A stretch of 64,000 bases of DNA from Filifactor alocis ATCC 35896 (GTDB lineage Bacteria > Bacillota > Clostridia > Peptostreptococcales > Filifactoraceae), in contig NC_016630.1 of NCBI RefSeq assembly GCF_000163895.2, forward strand, positions 434,001 through 498,000. The letters run 5' to 3'. The stretch's first letter is position 1, and every line of letters begins with the position of its first letter. Made by a program: the position numbers and the translations under genes. Of this stretch, positions 24,251 to 34,038 are shown piece after piece. The notes under the pieces are model-generated. The model was not told the origin of the DNA. It did not search any database and saw only the letters and a list, made by a program, of their open reading frames with translations.

Positions 24251-25468
24251 CTATTTCACCTCCTCATGTTTTGAAAAATTACATTTGATACAATTGCCGG
24301 CTGTTCTGTCTTGCAAAAAGTCATCTGTAAATACACATTCTTCCCAAAATCCATTTTCATCATCTAAACGTGCAACCCATCTACGGAATTGACGATTAGA
24401 ATCAGCAAGTTTCACAAACTCTACTTCACTATAACTTTCAATTTTTTGACGTAACTCTTCCCAATCAGTAAGTTCAGTAAAAGAACTTATCATGAAATCA
24501 TAGAAAGAATCAGAGAATACCCAGAAATTGTTAAATTCCGGCATATCTGACAATTCATCTGCTATCTGTGCTTTTCGATAACTTGGAACATTTTGGAAAA
24601 GTCGAACCAAATACATTTTCATAGTTAATCCTAATTTCATATGATTAATATAAATCATTGGAACAATAAAACGTCTTACATCACAAATCTCCATAAAATC
24701 TTTTTTCATTTGCTTTCCATTAAGTCCTGACAATTTTTCCAATACATCGTAATCAAACATATCGCCTACTGTCTTTGTACTGTTAATAGCATTGATGATA
24801 GCAAAATCAGAAGCATCAATCACTTTTTGATATTTTAATAATTTGTCTACCTGCTCTTTTCCCCAAACAAATTTTCTATACCCATCTCCATGTGCATCCC
24901 ACATATTTACATTGGATTCTCTGACATCTCTTCTAATTGGACACAAATGAACATATTCTACTTCCGGCATATCCTTCCATGGGCCGATTACATCATATAA
25001 CAGATTATCCAATACTCTCATATGATTTCCGTTAAAATAATCAAATTCCCCATGAGTTTCATAACCACTACAAATATCGTCTTTATTTTGAAACCATTCC
25101 GATAATTTTTGTTTTACTTCTTTTGGAGTACCATCTTTTAGCTTTACTACCCAATAATACAGTCCCCATCCATATACTGCCACCGCAGGATTCATTACAA
25201 GCATAATCACCTTATCCTTGTACATTCTGGATATCCTTTTCTTAATATCTTCCTTAGACAATCCTGTTTCTTTAGAAATGTATTCTAAATTAAATACCTC
25301 AGGATAATTCTGATAAAAAGACTTTGCGACATTATAGGCACTAAATTCATTACTATCAAGACCAACAATACCCGGTTCCAAGAAACCTATTCCCCTTGGC
25401 GGAAAGAAATAATCTTGCATCCACTCTTGTTGCTGTTCCGTTCCAAGCGTATAATGTTTTTCTGCCAT
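24251..25468 (-). CDS. Tandem Lrp/AsnC-like regulatory protein
   Basis: A 405-residue protein that appears to hold two Lrp-like units. The first has a helix-turn-helix (LEYISKETGLSKEDIKKRIS) followed by a RAM-like beta/alpha domain to about residue 185. The second begins near DASDFAIINAINSTKTVGDM and repeats the layout. The C-terminus carries a CxxC (NCIKCNF). AAGGAGG precedes the ATG. It is the promoter-proximal gene of a two-gene operon with the acyl-CoA ligase, so it probably senses a metabolite of that pathway. The assignment rests on motif layout rather than strong identity; a non-DNA-binding metabolic partner is possible. Confidence 0.6.
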   Translation of the reverse strand: MAEKHYTLGTEQQQEWMQDYFFPPRGIGFLEPGIVGLDSNEFSAYNVAKSFYQNYPEVFNLEYISKETGLSKEDIKKRISRMYKDKVIMLVMNPAVAVYGWGLYYWVVKLKDGTPKEVKQKLSEWFQNKDDICSGYETHGEFDYFNGNHMRVLDNLLYDVIGPWKDMPEVEYVHLCPIRRDVRESNVNMWDAHGDGYRKFVWGKEQVDKLLKYQKVIDASDFAIINAINSTKTVGDMFDYDVLEKLSGLNGKQMKKDFMEICDVRRFIVPMIYINHMKLGLTMKMYLVRLFQNVPSYRKAQIADELSDMPEFNNFWVFSDSFYDFMISSFTELTDWEELRQKIESYSEVEFVKLADSNRQFRRWVARLDDENGFWEECVFTDDFLQDRTAGNCIKCNFSKHEEVK

Positions 25469-25958
25469 AATTAATTCCTCCTTTTAATAACAATGAATAC
25501 GTTTTCCTACTTTATTATAACCCAATAAAATATAATTGTCAACTAATTCGTAATTTTCTTTTACATTGTGGATATTGTTTATAGTATTTTCGGAAAATTT
25601 GTATATTATTTATTATAATTTATTGATATTTTCGGTGACTGAAAATTTTGAACTCAAAAAATCAACAAAATAACATATTCTAATAAATAGTGAACCAACA
25701 TAATTTTGTACTACCCCCAAAAAGTTAGACCGAAAAATCTAATGATTGGAGATCTCATCGGTTCTCTAAGTAAAGTATGTTTTTTTGTCATTGAATCAAA
25801 TGATTTTCAAAAAACTGCACTCTTTTTACAAATTCATTCACCTGTTATACTTCCCTCTGTAACTTATACTACCTTAACAATCTGATTCTTATGTTGTGTA
25901 ATTTCTTAGATCTTCTGTACTCACCATTTTTCTTCTGTTTTTTGTTTTCCTAATTTTT
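25469..25958. other. Intergenic region with a solo IS3-family end
   Basis: AT-rich and gene-poor. The first 50 bases hold the operon leader. At 25707-25730 TGTACTACCCCCAAAAAG and the following TTAGAC resemble an IS150-group (IS3 family) terminal repeat with no transposase attached. The rest shows nothing I can name. Confidence 0.5.
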
Positions 25959-25994
25959 GGCAACAAAAAACAGTAAATCATTTTCGATTTACTG
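25959..25994 (-). terminator. Minus-strand terminator beside the IS3 remnant
   Basis: CAGTAAATC (25971-25979) pairs with GATTTACTG (25986-25994). Six A residues at 25965-25970 give a T tract on the minus strand. It sits immediately beyond the IS terminal sequence. Confidence 0.7.
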
Positions 25995-26515
25995 ATGAGT
26001 ACCCCAAAAACCGGACACAATATTAAATAGTTTATGTCGCGGATGCTTTCCTGTATTTTAACAGGAGCCATCCATTTTTTCCTGAATCCTCTCATTATTA
26101 TAAAAATCTATATATCTATCTATATATATGAGAAAATGCTTTAAACCAATCAAAAAATTTTTTATGACCATACTACATTTCATTTTTCATTCTTCCAAAA
26201 AATGCCTCTATTATACGGTTGTCATAGCAATTACATTTCCCTAACATTCACTGTATGATATCTTTTCCCACTAATCTTTTTTGTAAGCATGCCGATACTG
26301 TAAACCTTAATCCGAATGAAATACGAAACCTGATATATGAGGGAATTTCTTAAATGCTCTATTAAGCATACTCTTTATCTGTTCTATGTTTGGACTAAGT
26401 GAAAGACTATATGAAACAATTCATATTTGTAGCCATATCTATCATTTGAATTCATGACTATATTTCATAAAAATACCCTCCTTACTGAATTGTCCAGTAA
26501 AGAGGGTGCATATTC
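25995..26515 (-). mobile_element. Decayed, internally deleted IS3-family (IS150 group) element
   Basis: Conceptual minus-strand translation shows pieces of the IS3 OrfB integrase core: FHSD then QYRHAY (DDE Asp region), CNCYDN, IIEAFFGRMKNEM (DDE Glu region) and FDWFKAFSH, interrupted by several stops. At 26445-26468 the OrfA start MKYSHEFK is visible, but most of OrfA and the first half of OrfB are missing. The left end TGAGTACCCCAAAAACCGG (25995 onward) looks like the terminal repeat. The element is dead and a few hundred bases shorter than an intact copy. Confidence 0.8.
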
Positions 26516-26611
26516 ACTATTTGATTTGCTGTTTCTCAGCTCTCCAAAATAATTCGGGACCATAATTTTGGAGGGTCTTAGAACTTAAGTCTTTTAAAGC
26601 AATGAAACAGA

Positions 26612-26903
26612 CTATCTCTTTTCTACTCTGACCGGAATCGTACTAAGCACTTTATTATCCTTAGACGCCATCACACAGCGATAATCATAAGGCACATTTT
26701 TCACATTTACTTTCAGCTTGTTTGTGTTATTTGTGCCTTCGCCCGTACCCACAAACTCAAACTTATTTTGTCCGTATTTCATTCTGTACCACTTATATTC
26801 TATGGTTTTTTTGCCGCCTTTGAGTTCAACGACAAGTTCCACCTCTTCTCCTAAATATCCGTTTTACTTTCAGGGTGTTTTTCTATATCAAAAGCACTTA
26901 TAG
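26612..26903 (-). pseudogene. Detached last Ig-like repeat of the surface protein
   Basis: The open frame 26612-26842 encodes one more copy of the Ig-like repeat found in the upstream gene (LVVELKGGKKTIEYKWYRMK through YRCVMASKDN). Between 26843 and 26903 the missing link SAFDIEKHPESKT is readable in another frame. The ancestral protein therefore ran on to 26612, and two small frame changes (near 26905 and 26850) cut this domain off. Confidence 0.8.
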
Positions 26904-28694
26904 TTACTCATTCAGTGTTATAACAACGGGATTAGTGATGAGCTCTTTATTATCCGCATCTTTGATAACACAACGATGCGGAAATTTATATATACCGGAA
27001 TTGTCCACAATGACTTTAACCATTTTCTCATTATTCCCAGGACCAGTACAATTTCTAAATCCATTTCTGTCATAGTACTGCCATTGGTAAGTGTAAGGCT
27101 CGCGACCGCCTCTTACCTTGACTTCAAGATCGAAGTATTCCCCATAATTAGCATAACCTCCTACCGGCTGTCTGACAATTTCAAAAGGAGCTCCTGAGGT
27201 TTCCGTCACTTTGACAATATCACTATACAAGGCTTGACCCGTATCGTCTTTAATCTCACATTGATAATAGTAGGTTTTTCTCTCTGTAGGTACTTTGAGT
27301 ATATTAGTTTTATTGCCCACCGCCTTGCTTGGGAAGAAGTTTGTTCTTCCGTTTTCAGAATAGCTCCATTGATAGCGATAAGGCTGAGTACCTCCTGTTA
27401 CAGCCACACCCAGCATAACTAATTTGCCCGGTGAAGCACTCATATCTATCGGCTGTGATGTAATCCTGAACAAGTTGTCCGAATCACCACTCACTTTTAC
27501 AAGAACTTTGCCGCTTTCAACTGTTTGACCGGCACCATCCCTAATCTTGCAACGATACCAGTACTCCTTATTTTCTATAGCTACTGTCAGCTCTTTCGTC
27601 TTATTACCTATAGCCTCGCTCTTATAGAAAGAACCTGATAAATTTTCAGAATACTCCCATTGATAGGTAACAGGCTCTTTAGCTCCGCTCACTCCAACTT
27701 CGAGCTTCACTATTTGCCCAACATTTCCTATTTTGCTCTCCGGTTGCTTTGTCACAGTTAGTGTTCCGGAATTGGATTTTTCCACTTTAGCCGCCTTGCT
27801 TATAACTTGTTTTCCGGTTGCATCCGTAATTACACAGCGATACTTATAACTAATTTCTTCTACCGGTGCCTTGAGTGTGTCCGTAGCATTTCCTTCTGAC
27901 GTGCTATTTCTAAAATTTCCTGATTCCTCATCCAAATATTCCCACTGATAGCTTAATGGAGCCTTTCCACCACTAACCTCGACTTTCAAATCAACCCTAG
28001 TTCCAAGATCCGCTTTAGCATTTTCAGGTTCTTTTGTTATTTTGAAATCCTGCAGTCTGCGATTTACGTCCATCATCCTGGTTAGAATGGCAGCAACTTC
28101 ACTTCTCTTTATATAACTCATTGGGCTACAATTCCTGTTAGAATCCACCCCTTGAACTACACCTGCCCTATAGAGCTTGTAAATGGCGTCTGCACTCGGG
28201 TGACTCATCCTGACATCAGGAATGGAACCATCCGGTACATTGTTCAGTCTTGCCTCTTCATCAGTAATAAGTCGAGCGAAGATCTGCATATAGCCTGCTC
28301 TGGTGATTTTGTTATTCCAATCAAGATCAACATCTATTAGCCCCTTATTCTTGGCGTAGTCCACATAGGGCTTATACCATGTACCGACTCCCGCAGATAA
28401 GCTGACTGTACCTTCATTTTTCAGTTGGTGAATACATGAAGCAAGCTTAACCGCTTCCGCAGCCGTCATATTATCTTGGGGTGCAAACAGAGTATCTGTC
28501 TTGCCATTGATTAATCTGTTTTGATAAGCAATTTTCACATCAGCATAATACCAATCACCCTGCTTCACATCTGTGAAGGGCAACATATTTTGTATGATAT
28601 TTTGAAGGTCTGCAAATACTACACTTGTTGAAAGTAGTGTAATTAGCAGAATGGGGATTAGTTTTAGAAAAGATTTTAATTTTAATTTTAACAT
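26904..28694 (-). CDS. SLH-domain surface protein with Ig-like repeats, C-terminally truncated
   Basis: A 596-residue secreted protein. A signal peptide (PILLITLLSTSVVFA) is followed by three S-layer homology motifs (TDVKQGDWYYADVKIAY; a second around WYKPYVDYAKNKGLID; a third around ADAIYKLYRAGVVQGV), which anchor proteins to cell-wall polymers. Then come four repeats of about 95 residues with a YQWEY...YRC pattern, an Ig-like fold with one Cys each. I choose the ATG at 28694 because AAAGGAAG lies nine bases upstream. The stop at 26904 results from a frameshift, since a fifth repeat follows out of frame. Likely a surface or adhesin-type protein. Confidence 0.82.
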   Translation of the reverse strand: MLKLKLKSFLKLIPILLITLLSTSVVFADLQNIIQNMLPFTDVKQGDWYYADVKIAYQNRLINGKTDTLFAPQDNMTAAEAVKLASCIHQLKNEGTVSLSAGVGTWYKPYVDYAKNKGLIDVDLDWNNKITRAGYMQIFARLITDEEARLNNVPDGSIPDVRMSHPSADAIYKLYRAGVVQGVDSNRNCSPMSYIKRSEVAAILTRMMDVNRRLQDFKITKEPENAKADLGTRVDLKVEVSGGKAPLSYQWEYLDEESGNFRNSTSEGNATDTLKAPVEEISYKYRCVITDATGKQVISKAAKVEKSNSGTLTVTKQPESKIGNVGQIVKLEVGVSGAKEPVTYQWEYSENLSGSFYKSEAIGNKTKELTVAIENKEYWYRCKIRDGAGQTVESGKVLVKVSGDSDNLFRITSQPIDMSASPGKLVMLGVAVTGGTQPYRYQWSYSENGRTNFFPSKAVGNKTNILKVPTERKTYYYQCEIKDDTGQALYSDIVKVTETSGAPFEIVRQPVGGYANYGEYFDLEVKVRGGREPYTYQWQYYDRNGFRNCTGPGNNEKMVKVIVDNSGIYKFPHRCVIKDADNKELITNPVVITLNE

Positions 28695-28919
28695 TAGATT
28701 CACTTCCTTTCGATACTGAACAGAAACAGCGGTTGCTCATGCTGTATAACGATTATATAATTCACTATAAACAACTGGAGACTTATTCATAATCCAAGCT
28801 TATAAATTGTAAAAGAATTGTCACACTTGAAAACTATCTCCCGCCAGTTTTGCAGAAAAGTTTTCAATCCTGAAATTGTATAATGAAGAAAAACCAAAAC
28901 AAGAGAAACTTTTCTTAGA

Positions 28920-29075
28920 TGTCAAGAGAAATATTACACTTTGAAAAACATTCTGATACAACTTTCGGCACTGTCAAACGAATGTCTCTCATTATCTCAT
29001 CGTTCAATTGATTTCATCATCAAGAACCGTTTCAAGATAATCAATCATATTATCAAACGACTTGATAATATTCAT
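28920..29075 (-). pseudogene. Fragment of an AraC-family regulator
   Basis: From an ATG at 29075 with a strong AAGGAGGGG site, the frame reads MNIIKSFDNMIDYLETVLDD and then stops at 29004. This resembles the start of AraC-type regulators with an N-terminal helix-turn-helix. Past the stop, FDSAESCIRMF in another frame matches the second recognition-helix region of the same family, so this is a decayed fragment. Confidence 0.5.
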
Positions 29076-29204
29076 TTTTTCTCCCCTCCTTTCTTTCTAT
29101 TTATTTTATTATAAGGGAAAATTACTTCTCTTGCAACACAGCGTTCGTGCAAAATTTATGGGTTTCACCCCATAGAAACTTATAACTTAATAAGTTCGAC
29201 AAAT

Positions 29205-29715
29205 TCCGGAAGAAAATTCTGTCCGTAAAAGGTTCTTGGAACAAGTATCGAAGAACGTCCTGAGATTGCAGGTCTGCGTATAGACTGCGATTATTGGGAA
29301 ATTGACACGGTCATTAGCAGAAAATCTTTGGATCAACCGGTCATTATCGCGCTAGTTGAGAAGTAAACAAACTACTGCATCGCCGTTAAAATTCCATGCA
29401 ACACATCCAGTGCGTTCTTTTGTGACTTAAATCTATCTCTTCGTGAGGAGTATGGTGAATCATATTGCAGCACCGTATTTCAAACCATTACTACAGATAA
29501 CGGTAGCAAGTTTGATAGACTGGTAGAGATTGAAAATTGGGGTACTCGAGTTTACTTTGCACATCCATATTCTTAACGGGAAAGGTCTCAGAATGAGCAT
29601 CATAATCGAATCGTTCGCTGATGAAATGAATGACATGCCGAGAAAACTGTTAGATTATGCAACTCCGGAGGAACTTTTCGATGAATTTTTAGATCGGATA
29701 TATTCCATGATCTAA
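29205..29715 (+). pseudogene. IS30-family transposase remnant
   Basis: Plus-strand translation shows the IS30 DDE core in broken frames: RPEIAGLRIDCDYWEIDTVI (first Asp), TTDNGSKFD (second Asp), a degenerate QNEHHNRIVR (Glu region), and an intact end NDMPRKLLDYATPEELFDEF. Stops occur after IALVEK and after FAHPYS. The N-terminal third is missing. Confidence 0.85.
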
Positions 29716-29739
29716 GGGTAATAAACTTATTTTTACCAA

Positions 29740-29827
29740 AGTGTTCAATTTGATATTGCAATTTAAGATCGTTTAAATGTTTATTTTTTCTTGAATTTGC
29801 TGTAGTATTATTGTATTCCATAGTCAT
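29740..29827 (-). pseudogene. IS30-type transposase N-terminal fragment, opposite strand
   Basis: A minus-strand frame begins MTMEYNNTTANSRKNKHLND, which resembles the start of IS30-type transposases, and then runs into the terminal sequence of the neighbouring plus-strand IS30 remnant. This suggests one IS30 copy cut another, or an inversion at the end of the element. Confidence 0.5.
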
Positions 29828-29974
29828 CACCTTTGGTTTTTTGTTTTGTGGTGATTCAATTATACCAAATGTGATTTTCTATGGAATTTTTTTAGTTCAT
29901 TTTCATTTTACAATTAACCTATTTGATATATTTAATTATAAATTTATGAAATGAATCATTGATGAAAAATTTTT

Positions 29975-30748
29975 TTATTTCATAAGCCCACAACCCCAGC
30001 CATCATAAAAACCACCGAACTCTTCGGCTGTATCAAGGAGATACCAAGTAATTTCATCAATGTCATCAAGAGAATCATTACGAGACACTCCCGCCTGATA
30101 CCGATACTGCCCATTATCAATCACATCATCCGAGAATAATTGAAAGTGTTCAGATTGAACTTTTTTTATGAAATTAAGACATGCTTCTTCTGTTTCAAAA
30201 TATGCCCAATGCTCAATCAATCTTTCTTTGGAGAAATCATCCCCTTCCGATTGTAGTGCTTCCAAAACATTATTGTTTTTAATTTCCTGCATCGAATACT
30301 TATTAGGGTAGAGCGTTTCAAGATAACACTCCCATTCTTTGTCAGTATCAAACCAAATGTTCCATTGATAACCTTCAAACTCTTTGCTTAAGGTTTGAAT
30401 TAATGACTGCTCAATCTGTTCCAACTCTTCCCTCTTCTCTTTTGCATAGAAAAAGAGATTCATTGCGCCCTCACACTTTATCAATCCCACATCTATGACA
30501 TCAAAGCACTGAATTGCTTCAGTCAGAGCATCTTCTATCTCCCAAAGTTTAGGATTTTCTTCCTGACTCGGAAGACCGGATTCTGTTTGGTTCATATAAT
30601 ATACAGCAAATTGAATTCTCACATCATATGATTTTATTGGTGCTAAACGAAATAAAGATAAATTCGTTTTCGTCAATGCAGGTTTTTCATTGATACCTTG
30701 CAAATACATTCCCCAATCCTGTGGGATTTCTTTGATTTTTTTACTCAT
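29975..30748 (-). CDS. DUF695-like / RraB-domain protein
   Basis: A 257-residue soluble protein in two parts. The N-terminal part (to about residue 150) resembles DUF695. The C-terminal part, starting near RLIEHWAYFETEEACLNFI and ending TAEEFGGFYDGWGCGL, matches the RraB (ribonuclease E inhibitor-like) fold. DUF695-RraB fusions are common in Firmicutes and Bacteroidetes accessory loci, often among putative immunity proteins; the target is unknown. It starts a run of unrelated minus-strand genes with their own spacing. Confidence 0.7.
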   Translation of the reverse strand: MSKKIKEIPQDWGMYLQGINEKPALTKTNLSLFRLAPIKSYDVRIQFAVYYMNQTESGLPSQEENPKLWEIEDALTEAIQCFDVIDVGLIKCEGAMNLFFYAKEKREELEQIEQSLIQTLSKEFEGYQWNIWFDTDKEWECYLETLYPNKYSMQEIKNNNVLEALQSEGDDFSKERLIEHWAYFETEEACLNFIKKVQSEHFQLFSDDVIDNGQYRYQAGVSRNDSLDDIDEITWYLLDTAEEFGGFYDGWGCGLMK

Positions 30749-30923
30749 ATTCTTCTCCCTTATTCTGACTATTTAAAATAACCTACAAAATTATAACTTG
30801 CTTGAAGTTCAAACAGACAAGTAATACCACCTTTATTCACCATATACATTCTTCACAAAACTTTCACAACATATATTCTATCTCTTTTTTTGTGAAAACT
30901 ACTTGTATGAAATTTTTTCTATC

Positions 30924-31784
30924 CTATCCCACCAAAGTTGCATTTTTTATCTCACCCTCTGCATTCATACGAACTTCTATCGCATGACCTGCAAAAATTT
31001 CCTTTTCATCTCCATAATACAATGTCATCTCTCCTTCCTCATTGATGGAGAAATCAGATAGAAACAATGACTTATAAAAATATTCTTCTGTTAAATCATC
31101 TTCTTCCTCAGAATCCATCCAATCTTCTGCTGTTTCCCACAAATCTTTCACGATAAATTCTCGTATTTTCGAATCTCGTTCTTCTATATTTTCAGTAAAC
31201 TTCTTGAGATATAAAAAGGATTTTGGAGGAACATCGCCATCCTGATTTGCATCCAACATTACTCTAACTCTGTTTCCATTAAAATCAACACTTCCTTCAA
31301 ACCATGAATATGCTCTGTTTAATGTAAACTCCCCTATTGTGTCTTTGATAACAACCGGTTTTAAATACTCTTCAATCAATGCTTCTAATCTATTATCCGA
31401 GACACTATCATCAATATAATCCAGTAGAGCGTAGCAGTTATTTAACACTTCTGCCATATATGGTTCCAATGTCATAGGAGGTCTTTTTCTACATCTAATA
31501 TGATGTATTTTATATGGTTCAAAGGTGTAAATCCAACCTTGTTCCTCTTTTTCCTCAGGACTAACCAACCATTCCAAACGCCCTTCAACAGTAGAAAACT
31601 CGTTTGTTTCAACATCCACACATGCTGTAAAATGAGTACATGGACGATCATAACCATCTTTTAAGGCTGCTGCTCCACTGACATCTTGTACAGTAACAAT
31701 CAAAAGCTCGAAGGTTTCTCCACAAAACTCTTTCTCAAAATCTTCTACTGTTTTATTGAACGGATTTTTTAATACATTACTCAT
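30924..31784 (-). CDS. DUF2262-like acidic protein
   Basis: A 286-residue, strongly acidic soluble protein. The C-terminal half begins GEFTLNRAYSWFEGSVDFNG and ends SINEEGEMTLYYGDEKEIFAGHAIEVRM, which fits DUF2262. The N-terminal half (residues 1-135) is a separate domain I cannot name. DUF2262 proteins are frequent in polymorphic-toxin immunity clusters, and its neighbours fit that setting, but no toxin gene is seen in this window. Confidence 0.6.
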   Translation of the reverse strand: MSNVLKNPFNKTVEDFEKEFCGETFELLIVTVQDVSGAAALKDGYDRPCTHFTACVDVETNEFSTVEGRLEWLVSPEEKEEQGWIYTFEPYKIHHIRCRKRPPMTLEPYMAEVLNNCYALLDYIDDSVSDNRLEALIEEYLKPVVIKDTIGEFTLNRAYSWFEGSVDFNGNRVRVMLDANQDGDVPPKSFLYLKKFTENIEERDSKIREFIVKDLWETAEDWMDSEEEDDLTEEYFYKSLFLSDFSINEEGEMTLYYGDEKEIFAGHAIEVRMNAEGEIKNATLVG

Positions 31785-31864
31785 AACTTTTCATCCTCTC
31801 TCATTATAATAACTATAATAATTTAAATTTTAATTTTTTACCAACTTATACTCCTTGTATTGTA

Positions 31865-32155
31865 CTATCCCATCATTTTATGAAGAAAAGCAGTATATGT
31901 TAATATCAAAATAACATTAGTAATTAATATTACTGCAAATATCACTTTTTTACATGTAGGCGAATTTGGAAAGTCATATTGAAAAAAATATGGCAATACA
32001 GAAAACAATGGAAATACCAAAATAATAATCATTGAATAAACATGGAAACTTGAATTTAAAAAACGTGAGTTTTTAACCCAATATCCCCATCTTGGAAATA
32101 AAAAACAACTTACTGTAAAAAATATACAAATAACATGTAGACATATCAAGTACAA
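31865..32155 (-). CDS. Small membrane protein with uncertain start
   Basis: A 96-residue hydrophobic frame with three predicted helices, ending FLHKMMG. The frame opens at a TTG without a good ribosome binding site. A better-placed ATG with an AAAG before it lies 19 bases upstream but in another frame (MKNKISFVLDMS, which stops after 34 codons). Either it starts at a weak codon, or a frameshift has separated it from its real start. No family recognised. Confidence 0.4.
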   Translation of the reverse strand: MYLICLHVICIFFTVSCFLFPRWGYWVKNSRFLNSSFHVYSMIIILVFPLFSVLPYFFQYDFPNSPTCKKVIFAVILITNVILILTYTAFLHKMMG

Positions 32156-32184
32156 AAGATATTTTATTTTTCATCTTTATGACC

Positions 32185-33213
32185 TCACTCATTCCAGTCA
32201 CGTGCTACTTCAGTTGAAATCTCAAATTCAGTCATATGATTGCTCTCATCAAAATGAATGTAGGCATAATACTCATTCCAAAAAAGATGATCACTCCCTG
32301 ATGACCATTTGATCCCATAATGCAATTGAGTAACATCTGTCGGATTGCTCGGTGGAAATAACCATAATTTCTTATCAAATGTCTTTTGCAATGTTTCCAA
32401 CTTTAACGGATTGAGCAACTCCATATTATCAAGACGATAATGCATAGCTTTTGCTCTTGCCGCAGCAACACAATCTTCATCACATTTAAAATGGATAATT
32501 TTACAGTCTTCCAATGCAATATCCTCAGTTTTGTGCCCATACAGACCTATACTGCCAATCACAACACCATCTTTTACAAGAAGATAAGGAGAATAGTATA
32601 TAGAATCACTATTTCGTCGAAACCCTTTTTCAACAAGAACACTCCTATCACAAGGATATTTTTGAAAAATACCGGAAGAAAGTAATGTACCATAATCTCT
32701 GTGAGGAGAATCACTCTGCTTGATATAGATATCAAATCCATCTGCTACGATATCAGAAACAGTTGTATGTGCCATCGTGATTTCCGTATCATTAATCGTA
32801 AGCACCGGCGCTTTTACCGGAACACCGATTATGATATATACCATAAACATATAAAATGAAAATATCACAGCGCCCATAATTACAAACACTGATCTTCCGG
32901 TACGCTTTCGTGCATTAAAAAATGCCATAACCGGAGGCAAAACAATAAATTTTGCCAAATTAGCAAATCCGGAGCCTCCCCTATCCATCAATCTAACAGC
33001 AAATAGCAATGCCACAAGGATAGCAGATACATATACCAACAACTCTCCAAGTGTCATCCTCGAAGTGTTTTCTTCCATGTTTACCGCTTCGTCCAACAAT
33101 GATTTTCCGCCTGAAACAGTTCGTTTCATATAAAAATACATTCCTGCTATAATTGCTAAAAAACTAATTCCCAAAAAAGAAATCAATGAAATAAAAATTA
33201 ATCTTCCTCCCAT
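32185..33213 (-). CDS. Membrane protein of unknown family (342 aa)
   Basis: Four hydrophobic helices in the N-terminal 135 residues (for example FLGISFLAIIAGMYFYM and VFVIMGAVIFSFYMFMVYII). A globular domain of about 200 residues follows, with LTINDTEITMAHTTVSDIVADGFDIYI at its start; that repeats the look of sensor or immunity domains in Firmicute membrane proteins. Ribosome binding site AAGGAGGG precedes the ATG. I do not recognise the family. Neighbours are similarly unassigned. Confidence 0.6.
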   Translation of the reverse strand: MGGRLIFISLISFLGISFLAIIAGMYFYMKRTVSGGKSLLDEAVNMEENTSRMTLGELLVYVSAILVALLFAVRLMDRGGSGFANLAKFIVLPPVMAFFNARKRTGRSVFVIMGAVIFSFYMFMVYIIIGVPVKAPVLTINDTEITMAHTTVSDIVADGFDIYIKQSDSPHRDYGTLLSSGIFQKYPCDRSVLVEKGFRRNSDSIYYSPYLLVKDGVVIGSIGLYGHKTEDIALEDCKIIHFKCDEDCVAAARAKAMHYRLDNMELLNPLKLETLQKTFDKKLWLFPPSNPTDVTQLHYGIKWSSGSDHLFWNEYYAYIHFDESNHMTEFEISTEVARDWNE

Positions 33214-33534
33214 CCGTGTCCCTCCTTATTTTTTATATATTCTAAGTAAATCCTCCTGTACTTCTGATAATCATTGTTACCTAATTACCTCAAATAACGA
33301 AAGATTATTGTGTATATCTACATTACTATATACTTTTTCACTGTATCTTACCATAATCATTTAAGTCTATCCGTCTGTATCGTATTACACAATCTTCAAA
33401 GATCTGCTGTTACTCATAAGGATTATGAATTTTTTTGATAATCTCATCCTATTGTAGTGATTCCATTCAACTGAAAATATTGGATTAGGATAGAATTTCC
33501 TTAAATAATCAGTTATAAATGACAGATTCGATTT

Positions 33535-34029
33535 TTAATCAATATCTCCTATCACCGCTACACCTTTTTCCGGAGGAAAGAGGAAACAAAGTTTCTCTAT
33601 AAAAACATCCAAATCATGCATATCACGACTTTTTAAAATAATTTCTTTATTCTCCCTAAGTGTAAAAGCATATCCAAAGTATTTCCCCTTTACAAAAAGT
33701 GAATTTATCAGTAAAGGTTGTATCGCATATATTTCATAAAAAAAGACTGTTTTCTCTCTTCTATTTCGTTTTAAAACAATACCATTTTCAAATAAATCAG
33801 CTTGTGTCCACAAATCAAACTCCCAAGGTAATATCAGCTTACTTCTTGACTTTGATGTAAAAATATGACTACCAAGTTCTGTTGTTTTTAGCCGTTCCTC
33901 AGCTTCTATTGTAAACATAATCATTTTAAATTTATAGCGAGGTCCGATAGGCGGATTAACCATCTTCTTAATGAAAAAAACTCCCAATATTATAAGAATA
34001 CTTAAATAAATAATCTTTGTTCCATCCAT
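33535..34029 (-). CDS. Single-pass membrane protein with possible PH-like domain
   Basis: A 164-residue protein with one N-terminal membrane helix (IIYLSILIILGVFFI). A beta-rich domain containing WTQADLFENGIVLKRNRREK and YEIYAIQPLLIN follows, a layout like bacterial PH domains. GGAGG lies nine bases before the ATG at 34029, so I prefer it to the ATG at 34038 that touches the binding site. Function unknown. Confidence 0.55.
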   Translation of the reverse strand: MDGTKIIYLSILIILGVFFIKKMVNPPIGPRYKFKMIMFTIEAEERLKTTELGSHIFTSKSRSKLILPWEFDLWTQADLFENGIVLKRNRREKTVFFYEIYAIQPLLINSLFVKGKYFGYAFTLRENKEIILKSRDMHDLDVFIEKLCFLFPPEKGVAVIGDID

Positions 34030-34038
34030 CCTCTTCAT

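Noticed and set aside
25889..26095. 68-codon minus-strand frame
   Set aside because: It is the frameshifted end of IS3 OrfB reading through the terminal repeat and beyond, not a separate gene.
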